A DNA stretch of 64,000 bases. It comes from Natronococcus sp. A-GB7 (GTDB taxonomy: Archaea; Halobacteriota; Halobacteria; Halobacteriales; Natrialbaceae). Below the pieces are notes generated by a model. It was not told the DNA's origin, did not search any database, and worked only from the letters and a program-made list of their open reading frames with translations. Shown here piece after piece: positions 45,833 through 54,289 of this stretch (the stretch's first letter is position 1; each line of letters starts with the position of its first letter). The stretch is from the NCBI RefSeq assembly GCF_029688865.1, contig NZ_JARUKV010000015.1, forward strand, positions 1 to 64,000, given 5' to 3'. A program made the position numbers and the translations under genes.

Positions 45833-46783
45833 ATGGATCGCCGTCAGTACCTCGGCGCCGCGCTCGCGTTCGGGTGTAGTTCCGCCCTCGCGGGCTGTTT
45901 CGATCGGGTCGACGCGGCCACCGGCTCGGACGCCGACGACCTCGAGGTCGCGGACCGATCCGGGGAGCGCGCGCTCGCCCGGTCGGCCGGCCGGCTGAAC
46001 GAGGCCACTTACGCGTTCGAGGCCGATTCGAACCTCGAAAACGGGGAGTTCGATCCGAGCGGCGCCGAGACCCTGCTCGCGACTGCCCGGGAGTCACTCG
46101 AGGACGCCGCCGAAGCTGGCGAAGACGACGTCGACGAGCTCCGAGCCTACGCGGCGGTCCTCGAGGCGCTGCTCGCGGTCGCCGAAACCGTCACCGACGA
46201 CGGCCTCGAGACGGACGCGGAGACGATCCCCGACGCGATGGCGGAACGCCGGCTCGAGAACGCGGCCGCCACCGTCGGCGACCTGGACGACCGGGTCGAC
46301 GGCGCGGACGATCGCCTCGAGGAGGCAGTTGCGGGGCTCGACGCGCTCGACGCCGATCGGCTGACGGCACGGTCGGTGGTCGACCCTGCCGAACTCGAGC
46401 CAGGGGTGGCGAAACTCGAGGACGTCGTCGGGGCGCTGGCGGCGCTGGTGGCGGGTTTCGAGGCGACGATCGAGGGGTACGAATCCCTCGAGTGCGGCCG
46501 GGAGCGCTCCGAGGACGGCGAGCACGAACGCGCCCGAGAGGCGTTCAGAGAGGCCGAACGGACGTTCGAGGCGGCGACGAAACGGCTCGAGGACGGGCAA
46601 CCGCGGGCGCCCGCAACTCTCGACTCGCGGTTCGAGACGGAACTCCGTCGAACCGCTCACCTCGAGCGGGCCGCGGCGGGGTTCGTCGCGGCGACCGGCG
46701 CGACCCTCGAGCGCGACCCGGTGACGGCTCGCAACAGTCGGGACGACGCCGAAGCGGAGCTGGAAGCGGCCGACTCGGTCTGA
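45833..46783 (+). CDS. Secreted lipoprotein, helical, unknown function
   Basis: A 316-residue exported protein. The N-terminus MDRRQYLGAALAFGCSSALAGC has twin Arg and a lipobox ending at Cys22. The rest is rich in Glu, Ala and Leu with long helical stretches (AETLLATARESLEDAAEAGE, REAFREAERTFEAATKRLED), probably a coiled helical domain. No family is recognised. A TATA-like cattatatc lies about 30 bases upstream, so the mRNA is likely leaderless. Confidence 0.7.
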   Translation: MDRRQYLGAALAFGCSSALAGCFDRVDAATGSDADDLEVADRSGERALARSAGRLNEATYAFEADSNLENGEFDPSGAETLLATARESLEDAAEAGEDDVDELRAYAAVLEALLAVAETVTDDGLETDAETIPDAMAERRLENAAATVGDLDDRVDGADDRLEEAVAGLDALDADRLTARSVVDPAELEPGVAKLEDVVGALAALVAGFEATIEGYESLECGRERSEDGEHERAREAFREAERTFEAATKRLEDGQPRAPATLDSRFETELRRTAHLERAAAGFVAATGATLERDPVTARNSRDDAEAELEAADSV

Positions 46784-46786
46784 CCG

Positions 46787-47200
46787 TCAGGCGTCGACGG
46801 GCCGGCCGTCTTCGGTCGGGGGAGCGATGTGGTCGACGTAGCTCTCTACGTCGGGTTCGTGAACGCGAACACGGACGGCGATCTCGCCGAGCTCGTCCGG
46901 TTCGCCGACCGAGAAGTTGACCCGATCCTCGAACGCCGCCTGCTTTTTCAGCGTGAACGAGAAGGCGTCACCCTCCCGATTCCCGAAGAACTCTCCGCGG
47001 GCGGTGTCTAAGATCTCCTGTCGGTGGAGCAGCTCCGAGAAGTGATCCAGCGAGTGGACCTCGCCTCTGATCTCGCCGAACTCCTCCTCGAGGTCGGCGT
47101 TCGGAAAGACGTTCGTAACGGCGTCGGCGACGCGGCTCGTTACCTCGGTGTCGTACACTGGTGCGGTGATCTCGACGTCGACGCTGTAGATCTGGCTCAT
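46787..47200 (-). CDS. UPF0201 RNA-binding-like protein
   Basis: A 137-residue archaeal protein of the UPF0201 family. It has an N-terminal beta-alpha part (YSVDVEITAPVYDTEVTSRV) and LEEEFGEIRGEVHSLDHFSE, then VNFSVGEPDELGEIAVRVRV. The fold is like an RNA-binding domain of ribosome-associated proteins; no activity is known. Its ATG overlaps the TGA of the upstream kinase gene (ATGA), so they are coupled. Confidence 0.85.
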   Translation of the reverse strand: MSQIYSVDVEITAPVYDTEVTSRVADAVTNVFPNADLEEEFGEIRGEVHSLDHFSELLHRQEILDTARGEFFGNREGDAFSFTLKKQAAFEDRVNFSVGEPDELGEIAVRVRVHEPDVESYVDHIAPPTEDGRPVDA

Positions 47201-47784
47201 GGCTGGTAGGGTTCGGTTTCCTGCTCGTCGCTCTCGCCCGCTTCCTCGCGGATGATCGTCCGGATTCGCCCGTGAAACGCCTCGAGCGAGTCGGTGTTCT
47301 CGATGACGACGTCGGCACGATCCATCGCGTCGTCCATCCCGAATCCGCGCTCGCGCTCGTCGCGTTTCTCGAGGGGTTCGCCGCCGTCGTTCGCGCCGGC
47401 GTCCCGCCCGCGCGCGTCGATCCGTTCGGCTCGCACGTCGAAGGGCGCTTCGATGCTGACGAGCGTAAACGACTCGCCGAACCGCCCCTCGAAGGTGTCG
47501 ACCTCGACGTCCGATCGGAGTCCGTCGACCAGTACGGCCTCGTGGTCCTCGAGGCGGTCGTCGATCATCGGCAGCGAGCGTTCGGCGATCGCCGCCGGAC
47601 CGTTCTCCTCGCGCAGCGCCTGGGCGACGCCCCCGTGGTCTTTGGCGGGATCCAACCCGCGGTCGGCCGTCTCCTGGCGGACGACGTCGCCCATCGTCAC
47701 GACGGGAATTCCTTCCTCGCGCGCGACGGTGGCGGCCTCGCCCTTGCCGCTTCCGGGCAGTCCCACCGTTCCGATGACGTGCAT
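47197..47784 (-). CDS. UPF0200 AAA/adenylate-kinase-like NTPase
   Basis: A 195-residue P-loop nucleotide-binding protein of UPF0200. Walker A GTVGLPGSGKGEAATVA; VVTMGDVVRQE near the base-binding helix; a Walker B-like VLVDGLRSDVEVD; lid segment RDAGANDGGEPLEKRDERER. It is often listed as dephospho-CoA-kinase-like, but archaea use another enzyme for that step, so the substrate is open. Gene pair with UPF0201. ATG at 47784 chosen because it opens the P-loop domain; the frame continues to 47943. Confidence 0.85.
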   Translation of the reverse strand: MHVIGTVGLPGSGKGEAATVAREEGIPVVTMGDVVRQETADRGLDPAKDHGGVAQALREENGPAAIAERSLPMIDDRLEDHEAVLVDGLRSDVEVDTFEGRFGESFTLVSIEAPFDVRAERIDARGRDAGANDGGEPLEKRDERERGFGMDDAMDRADVVIENTDSLEAFHGRIRTIIREEAGESDEQETEPYQP

Positions 47785-48154
47785 CGGACGAACGTACCGT
47801 CGAGACGTGCATAAGGGCTGTGTTCGTCGCGAGGATCGATCGAAACCCGCAGTCGACCACGGACTTCGACCCCGGTTGCTGTGAAACAACCTCATTATGA
47901 ACCAGTGTAGGTCATCCGTTACGTTCCCATCCCGCGGGAGCACAGCGCTCCTCGGAGGGAAATCACGGTCCTCAGAACGGCCAGCGGAGTCGGAACGGGG
48001 ACCGGTCGTGCTTTCAGTTGCGAAACAGCGGGCGTGTTCGCAACCGTTTATCCAGTCGGACTGGTCAGCTCAGAACTCATTTAAATCGAAACCAACCGTC
48101 GAAACGGAGTGTACCCGTTATTTACTAGCCCGGTCTTCGGAACAGACGCGTACT
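47785..48154. other. 370-base divergent intergenic region
   Basis: Between the UPF0200 kinase gene and the acidic lipoprotein; no convincing gene. It holds gtttat (48046-48051), the palindrome at 48052-48064, an atttaaat-type TATA near 48079-48086, and ttatttac just before the lipoprotein start. So up to three promoter elements can be proposed for a single short gene. Confidence 0.5.
48052..48064. promoter_or_regulatory. perfect 13-base palindrome
   Basis: ccagtc-g-gactgg, six-base arms around one base, directly behind a gtttat box and about 90 bases before the acidic lipoprotein gene. It is a candidate operator. Confidence 0.45.
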
Positions 48155-48583
48155 ATGGCAAAACTCGATAGACGGAAATTCACGATGGCAGTCGGTGCTG
48201 GTATGGTTGCGGCAATCGCTGGCTGTGCCGACGACGAAGAGGACGACGATCTCGAGGACGATCCCGACGAGAACGGGATGGACGACGAGAACGGGATGGA
48301 CGACGAGAACGGCATGGACGACGAGGACGACGACCTCGAAGACGATGACGACGCCATGGACGACGAGGACGACGACCTCGAAGACGATGACGATGCCATG
48401 GATGACGAGGACGACGACGCCATGGAAGACGATGACGACGCCATGGACGACGAGGACGACGACCTCGAAGACGACGACGCCATGGATGACGAGGACGACG
48501 GCCTCGAAGACGACGACGCCATGGACGACGATGACGACGCCATGGACGACGACGAGGACGACGACGGTCTCGGGGACGACTGA
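48155..48583 (+). CDS. Extremely acidic repeat lipoprotein
   Basis: A 142-residue exported protein. The Tat-type signal (LDRRKFTMAVGAGMVAAIAG) ends in a lipobox Cys24. Everything after it is made of D, E, M, G, L, A and N, in irregular repeats built from MDDE, DDDLEDD and AMDD units; Asp/Glu make up roughly 80% of this part. No fold is expected; a cation-binding or surface-charge role is an inference. The repeat DNA (gacgaggacgacgacctcga type) is prone to slippage. Confidence 0.75.
   Translation: MAKLDRRKFTMAVGAGMVAAIAGCADDEEDDDLEDDPDENGMDDENGMDDENGMDDEDDDLEDDDDAMDDEDDDLEDDDDAMDDEDDDAMEDDDDAMDDEDDDLEDDDAMDDEDDGLEDDDAMDDDDDAMDDDEDDDGLGDD
48229..48575. repeat. Asp/Glu codon tandem repeats
   Basis: Degenerate tandem units, roughly 30-45 bases, built from gacgac, gaggac, ctcgaagac and gccatggac words. 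They recur through the coding region of the lipoprotein. All are in frame. Not a CRISPR: no constant repeat-spacer structure. Confidence 0.7.
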
Positions 48584-48812
48584 ACAGGCTGACGCAGTGG
48601 GCTGACGTCAGTTTGGGTCTTTCCCTTTTCGACCTTCAAGCCGCTCGAGCCGATAGCCGCTCGTGTATCGCGAGTACCCGGCACGAGGTTCGATCGCCGG
48701 GAACCATGGTGTGTCACGACAGCGGGGCGACGTGGTGGTCGCTATCCGCACGCTTCTTCCAGGCAGCCGAATCCCAACCGCTTATATCGCTCGATGGACG
48801 ACTCGTACTCGA

Positions 48813-48887
48813 GGGCACGTAGCTCAGTCCGGAAAGAGCGTCGGACTTCTAATCCGACGGTCGTGGGTTCAAATCCCATCGTGCCCG
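48813..48887 (+). tRNA. tRNA-Arg (anticodon TCT)
   Basis: A 75-nucleotide cloverleaf: acceptor GGGCACG/CGTGCCC (48813-48819 and 48880-48886), D stem GCTC/GAGC, anticodon stem TCGGA/TCCGA with loop CTTCTAA (anticodon TCT), T stem GTGGG/CCCAT with TTCAAAT loop, discriminator G. It reads AGA/AGG arginine codons. No intron. A cttatat box at 48781-48787 lies about 30 bases upstream. Truncated copies of the tRNA tail follow. Confidence 0.95.
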
Positions 48888-48911
48888 TGCAGCGAACGAA
48901 GTGAGCGAACC

Positions 48912-48930
48912 GGCACGTGGGATTCGAATC
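48912..48930 (-). repeat. inverted tRNA 3'-end fragment
   Basis: Read on the minus strand the sequence is gattcgaatcccacgtgcc, the T-arm plus acceptor end of a tRNA (TTCGAATCCC then ACGTGCC). It is not the same as the neighbouring tRNA-Arg tail, which reads TTCAAATCCC. Confidence 0.55.
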
Positions 48931-48952
48931 AGGGAACAGCTTCGCTGTGGCC

Positions 48953-48976
48953 GTGGTTCAAATCCCATCGTGTCCG
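48953..48976 (+). repeat. direct copy of tRNA-Arg 3' end
   Basis: It matches the last 25 bases of the tRNA-Arg (48863-48887) with one missing G and one C-to-T change. Such copies are what integrative elements leave as an attachment site. Confidence 0.7.
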
Positions 48977-49330
48977 CTAATTTTGCGACGTGTAGAGCGA
49001 GCGACGAACCGAAGTCCGCCAGCCGCAGCGTCCGATCGCGTCGAGCGCGGATCGTGGCGTCCCGGGGTGCGCCCGAAACCGCCGGTCACCACCAGTTGTA
49101 TCATCACGAACGATTTGACAACCGGATAAACTCGACACGACGCCTAACTGTGTAGGATATGTCGATCGTCGACTCCGACCCAGCGTGGGGTACCGGCCTC
49201 CTCGAGTTCCGGCACCACTGTCTCTCGATCGAGGGAGTACCCGGGCTATTCTCGCGGCTCGCTCGACCGGTCTGGTACCGATCGCCTGTGCAGGCCGCCG
49301 ATACAACTCGCTCGAGTCGCTGTCACGAGT

Positions 49331-50512
49331 ATGAACGGACCGACCGCCGAAACGGTCGCCAGCGCGGAGACGTTCGCCGAACAGGCCCGACGGCGCGCGG
49401 AAACCGAGCGAGAGGCCGTCGAGTGGGCCGTCGACGAACTCGAATCCGAGATCGACGAACAGGGGATCGAACTCGAGTCACTGCTCGAGTACGCCCGGCG
49501 GAGCCGCGAGAGCCTGCCGGATCGCCACCGCCGGGCGTACGAGGCGATGGCCGCGGCGTTCGACGTCGATTCGGCTGTCTACGAGGCGTACGTCTTCGCG
49601 TACTCGGAGCTCTGCGAGGAGCTGGCCGACGGGGAAGGGCGCTCCGAGAAGAACCCGAAGGGGTGTACGAACGTGCTCGCCGCGCCGTCCGATTCCGAGC
49701 CGCCCGCCGACGCTGGGTCCAACTCGGCATCCAGCGGACCGCTCGTCCTCAAGAACCGGGACATCGCGGGCCGAGGAACCCGTCCGAAGTCGATCGTCGA
49801 GCAGCCGTCGATCGGCGACTACTACGGATTCCTGACGGTCGACACCTGCGGAACGGTCTCGATCTTCAAGGGCGTCAACGATCGGGGACTGGTCGCGGCG
49901 AACACCTACATCGACAGCGAGCGAGCCGATGTCGATCCCGAGGACCAGCTCCGAAACGGAACCGTAATCCGGGTTCTGTTGGAGGAGTGTGCCACCGTCG
50001 AGGAGGCTCGGTCGCTGCTCGAATCCGTCCCGACCCGTCAGCTGTGCGGACAGACGCTGTTTCTCGCCGACGAAGCCGACGCCGTCTTGCTCGAGGTCGA
50101 CCCGGTCGCCGAGCGAATCGCCGCCGACGACGCACCCGTCGTCGCGCGAACGAACCACTTCGTGCTGTCGTCGTCGACCGAGACCGAGAGCTCACTCAGG
50201 CGGCGCCGTCGGGCGCTGTCCCTGCTCGATGGAAGCGGGTATCCCGACCGAGACGAGCTGTGGGCAGTCGCGCAGGACCACGAGAACGGCCCCGGCGACG
50301 AGTCGATCTGTCGCCATCCGGAACCCGAAACGGACGAGCCCCACGCGTTCGGCCAGCTGACTACCGCGAGCGCGGCCGTCTTCGAGGGCGGTTCGCCGGC
50401 GATCGAAGTCGCGATGGGGAACCCCTGTACGGGGCGACGCACGCGGTGGTCGTTCGGCGACGAGATCCCGATCGATCTTCGAACCGGTCGGCGGTGGCTC
50501 GAGCAACGGTAG
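49331..50512 (+). CDS. C45-family autoproteolytic acyltransferase/hydrolase
   Basis: A 393-residue Ntn-hydrolase of peptidase family C45 (acyl-CoA:6-aminopenicillanate acyltransferase-like). The nucleophile after self-cleavage is Cys112 in NPKGCTNVLA. PLVLKNRDIAGRGTRPKSI and STFT-free GVNDRGLVAANTYIDSERAD follow, then a VARTNHFVLSSS strand. About 110 residues precede the cleavage site, longer than simple members. Natural substrate unknown; an amide or lactone is plausible. ATG at 49331; the frame is open upstream in other readings only. Confidence 0.75.
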   Translation: MNGPTAETVASAETFAEQARRRAETEREAVEWAVDELESEIDEQGIELESLLEYARRSRESLPDRHRRAYEAMAAAFDVDSAVYEAYVFAYSELCEELADGEGRSEKNPKGCTNVLAAPSDSEPPADAGSNSASSGPLVLKNRDIAGRGTRPKSIVEQPSIGDYYGFLTVDTCGTVSIFKGVNDRGLVAANTYIDSERADVDPEDQLRNGTVIRVLLEECATVEEARSLLESVPTRQLCGQTLFLADEADAVLLEVDPVAERIAADDAPVVARTNHFVLSSSTETESSLRRRRRALSLLDGSGYPDRDELWAVAQDHENGPGDESICRHPEPETDEPHAFGQLTTASAAVFEGGSPAIEVAMGNPCTGRRTRWSFGDEIPIDLRTGRRWLEQR

Positions 50513-50551
50513 CGATCGATCGTGGTCGGCCTGGAACCGACAAAATAGCGT

Positions 50552-51637
50552 TTAGGCGCGAACGCGCGACTGGTCGAGATCGGCCTCGAGCTGTCTCGCG
50601 GCCTCGAGTCGCAGCCGCTTCGCCCGGCGTTTCGTCAGTCGCGAGTCGGGCAATCGATCCGCGAGCGGATCGTACTCCTCGGGGGAAAAGCCCAGCTCTC
50701 GGAGGTAGTGTCGTACGCTGGAACTCTCGAGCCCGTCGTGGATCGCGGCGTCGGTAACCGTTTCGACGGTTTCGAACTCGGGGAGGGACATCTCTTCGCC
50801 AGTGGCGTCGGCCGACGGATCGGCGCCGTCGACGACGGTTCCGCGAGCATCCGCGTGGGTGACGATCGACCGAACCGCCTCTGCCAGCCGAAGCACCTGA
50901 CTCGGCAGGGCCGCGTCCGGCGATCGCCACTCGACCGTCGGCATCGCCTTCCGTAGCCGAACGGGGGTCCAGACCGCGTCATAGGGATCGAACTCGTCGT
51001 TGAACTCGTCCGGCTCGACGCCCCGCTCGAGGGCGCGCTCGCGGAACTTCTCGTAGGCGTTCTCGAGGCGTTGCTCCCACTCGCCGACGCCGTCGACGTA
51101 GGGCCAGAGCTGGCCCTGCTCCGGACAGGCGTCGTAACACGAACGCCGATAGAGGTAGGGGCGTGCACACGCGGCGATCCGCTCGCCGCGGTAGTGCGAC
51201 GAACTGTTGACGAGGGCGAACGCGGGGTCGATCGCCGTCAGGGCATTGAGCTGATCGGCGACGTTCGACTGTTCGAAGTGCATGTGGGTGCCGGCACAGA
51301 CGCGGGCGTCGTCGAACGTCGGTCCCACGATCCGACGCTGGAGGTCGGTCCCTCGCTTCTCGCGATACGGTATCTCGGCTGGCGAGGCATACAGCGGGGT
51401 CGCCAGCGGAACGAGCCGCTTGTCCCGTGCGCGTGCCGCGTCGACGACGCGCTCGATCCGACCGAGGAACTCCTCGCGGAGTTCGGTCATCGACGTGCAG
51501 GGGGTGGTCTTGATCTCGAGCATCGGCTCGACGAACTCGGGGTCGATTCCTTCCGCAACGTCGAGCAGTGGTCCGGGTGGCACCAGGTCGCCGTCGTCGT
51601 CGACGACCCAGTACTCCACCTCGAGGCTGGTTTTCAT
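50552..51637 (-). CDS. gshA: Glutamate-cysteine ligase (GCS2 family)
   Basis: A 361-residue ligase of the GCS2/YbdK family. Haloarchaeal GshA makes gamma-glutamylcysteine, the main thiol of these cells. Family segments are the SLEVEYWVVDDDGDLVPPGP start, MLEIKTTPCTSMTELREEFL, the metal/substrate segment ARVCAGTHMHFEQSNVADQL and PTVEWRSPDAALPSQVLRLA. The C-terminus is basic. Single gene; a disulfide reductase candidate is encoded at 22138. Confidence 0.85.
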   Translation of the reverse strand: MKTSLEVEYWVVDDDGDLVPPGPLLDVAEGIDPEFVEPMLEIKTTPCTSMTELREEFLGRIERVVDAARARDKRLVPLATPLYASPAEIPYREKRGTDLQRRIVGPTFDDARVCAGTHMHFEQSNVADQLNALTAIDPAFALVNSSSHYRGERIAACARPYLYRRSCYDACPEQGQLWPYVDGVGEWEQRLENAYEKFRERALERGVEPDEFNDEFDPYDAVWTPVRLRKAMPTVEWRSPDAALPSQVLRLAEAVRSIVTHADARGTVVDGADPSADATGEEMSLPEFETVETVTDAAIHDGLESSSVRHYLRELGFSPEEYDPLADRLPDSRLTKRRAKRLRLEAARQLEADLDQSRVRA

Positions 51638-51713
51638 AGGGGGGTTCCGTTGAGCTGCGGTCGTTTGGCCCTCGAACGGGTTGTCGTCGGGCCAGCGCTG
51701 CAGTCGGGCGCGG

Positions 51714-51744
51714 TCCGACGAACCGTCGGACGGCGTCCGTTTTT
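51714..51744 (+). other. hairpin followed by T5
   Basis: tccgac-gaacc-gtcgga (51714-51730) followed nine bases later by ttttt. It looks like a terminator on the plus strand, but no plus-strand gene ends here. It lies upstream of gshA on the other strand and 190 bases before the cupredoxin gene. Confidence 0.4.
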
Positions 51745-51932
51745 CTCTCCGGGTGGCGGCTAAGCCAGTCCGTCGTGAACCGCTTGAGCCTGCATATCAA
51801 GGGAAACTACATCGTTCCGCACCGGGTTTGCGCCGCGGTACGGGTTCGAGTGTGAGCCGTCGCTCTCGGTGACGGTCGTCCGCTCCTGAACGTTAGGTCG
51901 GGGCTTATTCGCTCTCGGCTCCTTCCTCCAGT

Positions 51933-52424
51933 ATGGCCGCAGTCGGGACGACCAGGCGGAGACTGCTTTCGACGCTCGGTACTGCCGGCGCGGTCCTCGT
52001 AGCCGGCTGCGTCGGGTCCGAGGAGGAATCGGAAAACGACGACGAACCGATCGTCGAGGAGGCCGAAACGCTCGAGAACGACACCGACCCCGACGCGTGG
52101 CGGGACGTCGCAGAGATTCGCCTCGACGCCTACGTCGGCGGCTGGGTCGGGGTCGATCCGCCCCACATCGATCGCGTCGAGAACCCGACGCTGGTGTTGT
52201 TCGAGGGCAGATCGTACGAGATCACCGTCGAGAACCGGGACAACGTCAAACACAACCTGGCGATCTGGGACGCAGGCGACGAACGTATCGAGGAGTACGC
52301 GACCGGTGTCGTCGCCGAGGTCGGATCCGTCGAGACACTCGCGTTTACCGCGACCGACGAGATGGCGACCTACATCTGCGAGCACCAGCCACGAATCCAG
52401 CTCGGCGAGCTCGAGATCGTTTGA
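51933..52424 (+). CDS. Cupredoxin-like Tat lipoprotein
   Basis: A 163-residue exported protein. Twin-arginine/lipobox signal TTRRRLLSTLGTAGAVLVAG ending in Cys. After a Glu/Asp linker comes a plastocyanin-like fold: RSYEITVENRDNVKHNLAIW holds the first His, and MATYICEHQPRIQLGELEIV holds Cys and the second His. The usual axial Met is not seen after the second His. A Gln (stellacyanin-like) or no metal is possible. Electron carrier or copper binding; extracytoplasmic. TATA-like cttattc 30 bases before the start. Confidence 0.75.
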   Translation: MAAVGTTRRRLLSTLGTAGAVLVAGCVGSEEESENDDEPIVEEAETLENDTDPDAWRDVAEIRLDAYVGGWVGVDPPHIDRVENPTLVLFEGRSYEITVENRDNVKHNLAIWDAGDERIEEYATGVVAEVGSVETLAFTATDEMATYICEHQPRIQLGELEIV

Positions 52425-52433
52425 CCCCTCGGA

Positions 52434-52847
52434 TCAGCGAACCACGGTTACCGGAACCGGCGCACGGCGGACGATCTTCTCGGCGACGCTGCCGAGCAAG
52501 ACGCGGGAGACGCCCTCGCGACCGTGGCTGCCGATGACGATGTGATCGACGTCGTGTTCCTCCGCGAAGGCGACCACCTCGCGCTCGGGCTTCCCGACGG
52601 CCGTCTCGGTCCGAAACTCGATTCCGGCGGTGTCGAGCGGCTCCGTGACGTCCTCGAGGGAACCCGAGGCTTCTTGCTCTCGGTCGCGGAGCGCTTCCCG
52701 TAGGAGACCGACGCCGGCCTCGGTCGAGCCGCCCGCGGCCTCGACGACGCGCAGCAGGACGATCTCCTCGTCGGCGTGGGAGTCGAACGCGTACTCTACG
52801 GCCTTCTGTGCCGACGCCGAACCGTCGTATGCGACGAGTACTGCCAT
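52434..52847 (-). CDS. Universal stress protein UspA family
   Basis: A 137-residue one-domain Usp protein. VLVAYDGSASAQKAVEYAFD opens the fold; the ATP-binding G-x2-G-x9-G-S/T signature is in IVIGSHGREGVSRVLLGSVA; it ends EKIVRRAPVPVTVVR. One of many Usp copies expected in haloarchaea. Convergent with the cupredoxin gene, 9 bases apart. Confidence 0.92.
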   Translation of the reverse strand: MAVLVAYDGSASAQKAVEYAFDSHADEEIVLLRVVEAAGGSTEAGVGLLREALRDREQEASGSLEDVTEPLDTAGIEFRTETAVGKPEREVVAFAEEHDVDHIVIGSHGREGVSRVLLGSVAEKIVRRAPVPVTVVR

Positions 52848-53127
52848 ACGCTACTCTACCCAGTTCCGAACCATAAACGCGATGCACGAACCGTGCCGGC
52901 GGTCCTCGATCCACCGATTCGGCCCACGTTGCCTTCTCCGCGGCGGTCTCGAGGGCACGGTTTCGACTCGAGTTCCTTCCAGTCGTACCTCGCCGTTCTC
53001 GAACCCGCCCCTACGGCTCGCGGCGCTTGCCGTTCCGAACCGCGGTTCTCGCTTCTCGAGCGTCGAATCGCGCTACGCCTCGCGGCTCGTGCTACTCGCC
53101 GCTCGGTTCCCGAGGACTTCCCGTCGG

Positions 53128-54231
53128 TCAGTCCTCGCCTTCCTCGAACCCGTCCTCGAACCGGAAGGTGCCGTTCCGCTGGACGACCTCGCCGTCGATC
53201 TCGATCCGGGAGTCCTCGCTCATGTCGACGATCATGTCGACGTGGACGGCCGACTCGTTGGCCTCGTTGTCCTCGCCGACGGTGTCGTCGTAGGCTCGAC
53301 CGACTGCCATGTGGACCGTATCGCCCATCTTCTCGTCGAACAGCATGTTGTAGGTGAACCGGTCGATATCACGGTTCATTCCGATCCCGAGCTCGCCCAG
53401 CCGGCGGGCGCCGTCGTCGGTCTCGAGGACGTTCGTCAGGACGTCCTCGTTTTTCGCCGCCGAGTGCGAGACGACCTCGCCGCCCTCGAACTCGAGGGAG
53501 ACGTCCGTGATCTCCCGGCCTTGGTGGTACAGCGGCATATCGAACAGCACCTCGCCCTCGACGGAGTCGGGCTGGGGAGCGGTGAAGACTTCGCCGCCGG
53601 GGAGGTTGTGCTCGCCGTGGTCGTTGATCGTCGGATTGCCGTCGATCGACATCGTGACGTCGGTCGTCTCGCCGCTGACGATGCGAATCTCCTCGCCGGC
53701 GTCCATCAGCTCGACCATGTTTGCCTGGTGTTCGCGCTGGGCCTCCCAGTCCTTGTTGACGGCGTCCCAGACGAACCCCTCGTAGGCCTCGGTGCTCATC
53801 TCGGCGAGCTGGGCGTTCGCGGGCGCGGGGAACTGCGTGAGACACCAGCGGGTCGAGAGCCGTTCCTCGAGGATCGGCTGGTGGGCCTGTCGGTGGGCCG
53901 CCTGGGTTTCGGGGTCGACGTCGCTGGTCTGGGTGACGTTGTCGGTGGCCCGAATCGCGATGTAGACGTCGGTGTGCTCGATCAGCGCGAGCTCGTGTTC
54001 GGGCGTCTCGAACTCGCCTTCGGCTGCGCGGAGATAGGCGCGCTGTTGGCGTTTGCCGGTTCGCTGGCTGGTCGTGATCGGGTTCGCTCCGCGATCGCCG
54101 ATCACCTCGTGGAGGGCGACGACCAGATCCTCGGCGACGGGGTGGGCGTCGACGACGACGTTGTCGCCCTCCTGGAGATCGACGGAGTGGTTCGCGATGA
54201 TCTCGGCGTGTTCGCGGATGCGTGGGTCCAT
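53128..54231 (-). CDS. M29-family aminopeptidase
   Basis: A 367-residue metal aminopeptidase of the M29 (AmpS) family. ADLAxx-type helices open with NHSVDLQEGDNVVVDAHPVA. The metal-binding region includes LPGGEVFTAPQPDSVEGEVL (Glu), ELGIGMNRDI (Glu), a GDTVHMAVGRAYDD (His) and ESAVHVDMIVDMS (His/Asp). Length is normal. The ATG at 54231 fits homology. Likely a housekeeping peptidase; no partner gene. Confidence 0.88.
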   Translation of the reverse strand: MDPRIREHAEIIANHSVDLQEGDNVVVDAHPVAEDLVVALHEVIGDRGANPITTSQRTGKRQQRAYLRAAEGEFETPEHELALIEHTDVYIAIRATDNVTQTSDVDPETQAAHRQAHQPILEERLSTRWCLTQFPAPANAQLAEMSTEAYEGFVWDAVNKDWEAQREHQANMVELMDAGEEIRIVSGETTDVTMSIDGNPTINDHGEHNLPGGEVFTAPQPDSVEGEVLFDMPLYHQGREITDVSLEFEGGEVVSHSAAKNEDVLTNVLETDDGARRLGELGIGMNRDIDRFTYNMLFDEKMGDTVHMAVGRAYDDTVGEDNEANESAVHVDMIVDMSEDSRIEIDGEVVQRNGTFRFEDGFEEGED

Positions 54232-54289
54232 GTGTCACGATTCTCGTCGCTTCGGAATATCATTTTCGAATCGAAACCCCTTCCGTCGG

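Larger units (their letters stand above)
48888..49330. other. 443-base region with tRNA-tail remnants, no gene
   Basis: No convincing gene. It begins with gcgaacgaagtgagcgaac, a haloarchaeal low-complexity word, then carries an inverted and a direct copy of a tRNA 3' end. The remainder to the C45 gene shows no recognisable feature. Confidence 0.6.

Noticed and set aside
48229..48575. Possible CRISPR or satellite repeats
   Set aside because: The units lie inside the acidic lipoprotein frame, vary in length and keep codon phase; no spacers.
51714..51744. Transcription terminator for a plus-strand gene
   Set aside because: No plus-strand gene ends upstream; only gshA is present on the other strand. 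Kept only as an unexplained hairpin.
53000..53127. Possible protein in the 280-base stretch upstream of the UspA gene and downstream of the M29 peptidase
   Set aside because: GC-rich text with no start, stop or motif in a consistent frame.
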